In this document: in pieces, positions 61,267 through 64,000 of the stretch
Layout of the letters: the number at the start of each line of letters is the position of its first letter
Position numbering within the stretch: position 1 is the stretch's first letter
Assembly (NCBI GenBank): GCA_014898425.1
Contig: RCSZ01000005.1
Span: forward strand, 1,116,001 to 1,180,000
Reading direction: 5' to 3'
Length of the DNA stretch: 64,000 bases
Source: Botryotinia globosa
Taxonomy: Eukaryota; Ascomycota; Leotiomycetes; Helotiales; Sclerotiniaceae
Translations under genes and position numbers: made by a program
The notes under the pieces: model-generated
What the model was told of the DNA's origin: nothing
What the model saw: the letters and a program-made list of their open reading frames with translations, nothing else
The model's database searches: none

Positions 61267-61948
61267 ACCACTTAGGATTATATTTGTGTGTGGTGGACAA
61301 TGTAACGGAAACCCCCAATGGGGTGATTGCAATTGAATGTTGTTTCTGCCTGTATGTGCTTCACAAATCTATCTTACGATCAGTAATCCATCCACAAAAA
61401 TAAGATACGTAATCTATGTCCAACCAAATTACTTTCTATAATTCAGACAGCAAATTTTGTCATGCACATGAGCTTAGGTTTGGTAGGTGCTAGGATGGAT
61501 ATGTTATAACATAAGATTAATATGATTGACACTTGTTTGATGTATGAAGTTCGATGCAGACGCTGAGAGCAAGCGGGAAATATGAAAATCAAAAGCTAGT
61601 CTTATCTCAAACACATGCAAGGTACCGCGCAAAATCTATTGGGAGGGTTCGGTAAAGAGCATAGCTTCTCATATGTATGTAAAAGTTTCATATGTATCGA
61701 GAGAGAACGCGGTTGGTAGAAGAGTATTCTAAGAAACCTTACTCGAGATCTATTTTCTGCTTACTGCAATGCATGTAGTAGAGAGAGATATCTTGTCGAT
61801 ATCAAATCCATCCACTCCTTCACTGGCACAAACTTTTCTTTCCCTGAATCCTTACCCATCATTCATCCTTCCATACATCTAATGTAGTAAACTTCCACCC
61901 TCACCAACCATCCTCTCCATTCAATAATCCCCCTCCCTTACCGAAAAT
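61267..61948. other. intergenic, between convergent NmrA-like and membrane-protein genes
   Basis: About 0.68 kb of 3' flanks. No ORF of interest; the right part is C/T-rich on the + strand. Confidence 0.6.
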
Positions 61949-62918
61949 CTAATCTTTCAAAACCCCCTCCGCATCACACAATTCCCTCCACGACTTTCTA
62001 AACCACACGCTTTTCTTATCTTCAGGCGAAACAAACGTCGTCTCATAACACAACTCATGTCTCTCCTTCTTCAACGCACCCAAAAGTTCCCTATCAATCC
62101 TAACTCCTCTCTTCTCCCACCCCTCCAACTCGCCAATCTTCTCCCCTACCCTCTTTCTCGCCGTACCAATTTCTCTCTGCCTCTGCTCTTTTTCTCCCGC
62201 AGCCTCCTCCTCCTCCAGCGCCCCAATTCCCACCACCACTCCCTCCATAACCTTCCTATTCCTCCTACTCTCCTCCAACACCATCTCCAACTTCGCAACC
62301 ACATCATCCCACTGCTCCAACTCCCTCTCTTCCTCTGCTTCCCTCATCGCCATGCCCACCATGCGCTCTTGCACATCCATCGCGAATTCATATGCACAAA
62401 GAAGAAGTGCGTGGTGAGAGAGGATAAATACCGCCCAGCGCCAGGGAGCCGGGGTGGCGTATTTGGCAATGACGTATGCGACGGGGATGGCGAAGAAGAG
62501 GTTGAAGATGACTGGGTAGATGAATGGGTTAGCTTGGTTCATATCTTTCCCGGGATAATCTCTTGGGATGACAAAAAAAACTTCCTGAAGTGAATCTTCA
62601 CTCTGAAGTCAAATCAATCAAAGTCGCCAAAAAAAAGAAAACCATACCCAACCAAAAACTAAGTCCCCATCTCTCCCAGTGAACCCACACTTTCTCTTCC
62701 TCCTCAATTTCTTTTCCGCCCTCTTTCTTCTTCTTTTTCTCTTCCCTATACACCCTCTCCCTCTCCTTCCTCTCCTCAACCCCACGATCTCTACTCTCCC
62801 TCATCCTATCCAACTCCGAATACTCATCCCCATCCCCATCCCCCTCAGCGGCGCGCATGCCCCCAAAAGAAACCTTTCTCCCCATAACCGCCATCGTATT
62901 CTTCGTCATCTCTCGCAT
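61949..62918 (-). CDS. membrane-associated coiled-coil protein, function unknown
   Basis: Two open frames on the minus strand join across an intron with donor after 62648 and acceptor before 62559, giving 62918-62648 plus 62559-61949 (293 aa). The join reads SFWLDYPGKDMNQANPFIYP. Order: basic start (MREMTKNTMAVMGRK), an acidic and then extremely charged region (EERKERERVYREEKKKKKEG), an aromatic patch (VWVHWERWGLSFW), one or two hydrophobic segments (PVIFNLFFAIPVAYVIAKY; WAVFILSHHALLLCAYEF), a long charged coiled coil, and the C-terminus SVWFRKSWRELCDAEGVLKD. No family recognised. The true start is uncertain: the frame stays open upstream, and a small exon ending at a GTAAGG donor (about 62980) could precede it. 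The acceptor choice is also inferred from phase. Confidence 0.6.
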
Positions 62919-63755
62919 TCGGTCTGTGTCTTTGTATCCTCTTGAAGATGGTTATACTCAGATCAGACTGTTCACTGGCGCCTTACTCGCAATCCTTGTA
63001 TGTCTTCTCCCGACCTGTAAAAGTCGCAAGATGCAAGATTGACAAGAAAAATCAAATAAATATTTCGATGCGGCGTCGATATCAGTATCAGTCCCAAATT
63101 CCGTAAAATCGTACACCAATCTTCCTTCCACGCACAACGTCTCTTATTTATATTATTTATAAAACAAAAAGTGTTTGCGTTCTCGAAAGAATATGATCGA
63201 AGAAATTAGTAATCGAAAGAATTCGTAGCCTCTAGCTATCCATAGACAATTGTTTGTTTGCCAATATGATGTTTTGTTGTTGTTGTTGTTGTGTTGTGAG
63301 AAATTTAAAGAGGTCGGAAGATCGATCTGGATTTCTCTCCCACGACCTCAATTCTTTTTTAATAAATGAACGAAAGGAAGAAACTTTAATAAAGGTTCGA
63401 GTAAGCGAAAACTAGGATTTAAGCTATTAAAAAGTGAATCCCAGAAAATAATAATGAAACCAGAATAACAAAACTTCAAGTGAATGCCATACCCATTATC
63501 TAACATATGAATTTCGTATTTCCAGTCTGATATCTATAAAATAAATGAATAATCTAACTTCCGTCTCATCCGAATGATATTTGACAACTCTCCTCCAAAA
63601 ATTCTATTTCATTGTCTCTTTCATTCTGAGAACATATGAATATAACACAAGCAGAAATCAAAATCGGGGTCTTTCTCATGGCATCGCCCATCGCTCCATT
63701 CATCGCTTTTCCTGTCAACTACCAAAAGGGAATTTCAAAGCAAAGAAACAATTCA
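62919..63755. other. intergenic / upstream region of the membrane-protein gene
   Basis: About 0.84 kb. It contains a (TTG)n run at about 63273-63297 and AT-rich sequence. A possible 5' exon of the membrane protein may lie near 62980-63010. Plus-strand ORFs at 63581-63959 are antisense to the edge gene and not convincing. Confidence 0.5.
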
Positions 63756-64000
63756 TCAGTTCTCCCAACTTTTAAACCCATCCAGGATGGAAAGTGTCTG
63801 ATTTGCCCAATCTTGATGTATAACCCCATCTGTGTTAACATCCATACAAATCTCACTTCCTTCCTCATATCTTGCACTCCTCTCTCTAACAACAGTACCA
63901 TTGCTCCCAGTGCTATCCTCCGAGCTCATCGTACCAGTCACCCTTCGTCTCAAAACTAATCTCCTCGTACCACCATCAACACTATATCCTCTTCCATGTG
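63756..64000 (-). CDS. 3' end of a gene leaving the right edge
   Basis: The minus strand is open from the window edge down to TGA at 63758-63756, about 80 residues. They include VDGGTRRLVLRRRVTGTMSS and a tail ending ILDGFKSWEN. The composition (Gly/Arg/Ser then mixed polar with Trp) looks protein-like, but no family is recognisable from the tail. It would be transcribed leftward, like the coiled-coil gene. It could instead be chance; the rest of the gene is outside the window. Confidence 0.45.
   Translation of the reverse strand, partial: HGRGYSVDGGTRRLVLRRRVTGTMSSEDSTGSNGTVVRERSARYEEGSEICMDVNTDGVIHQDWANQTLSILDGFKSWEN

Overview
The window is nuclear DNA of a filamentous ascomycete. The genes are spread over both strands, have no operons, and carry short GT-AG introns (mostly about 48-110 bp), many with a CTAAC/CTGAC-like branch point before the acceptor. 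The families (a GPI-anchored CFEM-type mucin, an EST1-like protein with a zinc finger, an Spt21/Ams2-type GATA protein, a 2EXR protein, an OPT transporter) fit Pezizomycotina. A leotiomycete such as Botrytis or Sclerotinia is my best guess from general impression, not a demonstrated assignment. I rebuilt exon structures by hand from reading phase, splice sites and family motifs.

Layout. 0-6.2 kb: a possible gene tail at the left edge, the ESCRT-III gene DID2/CHMP1 (-), a divergent DUF427 gene (+), and a large GPI-anchored CFEM-like cell-wall protein (-). 6.2-23.8 kb: a gene-poor island of about 17.7 kb with only chance-length ORFs, microsatellites, palindromes and one inverted repeat. 23.8-26.6 kb: EST1-like gene with an N-terminal C2H2-like finger (+). 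26.6-30.8 kb: second gene-poor stretch. 30.8-34.5 kb: 13-exon OPT oligopeptide transporter (+). 35.7-42 kb: dense housekeeping block: exosome CSL4 (-) divergent from dihydroxyacetone kinase (+), then SmD2 (-) divergent from a mitochondrial 3-hydroxyisobutyryl-CoA hydrolase (+). 43-48.1 kb: Spt21/Ams2-like GATA protein (+) and RPA3 (-), convergent, each with an exact ACGCGT box upstream. 49.4-50.8 kb: 2EXR protein (-). 53.3-55.7 kb: mitoribosomal uL4m (-) and mL38 (+) sharing a 169-bp promoter. 56.9-58.7 kb: 14-TM-type MFS antiporter (-). 60.1-61.3 kb: NmrA-like gene broken by a 2-nt frameshift in a TA run (+). 61.9-62.9 kb: membrane/coiled-coil protein of unknown function (-). The right edge holds the 3' end of another gene (-).

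The genes do not form one pathway. Two local themes are visible: mitochondrial translation (uL4m, mL38, and the hydrolase whose yeast relative Ehd3 is also a mitoribosome subunit), and S-phase/chromatin functions (Ams2/Spt21-like and RPA3) with a likely shared MBF-type promoter element. The observations most worth a second look are the NmrA frameshift, the five exact TACCTAGGTA palindromes, the paired ACGCGT promoters, the stop-free in-frame intron of the 2EXR gene, the zinc finger/EST1 fusion, and the gene desert.
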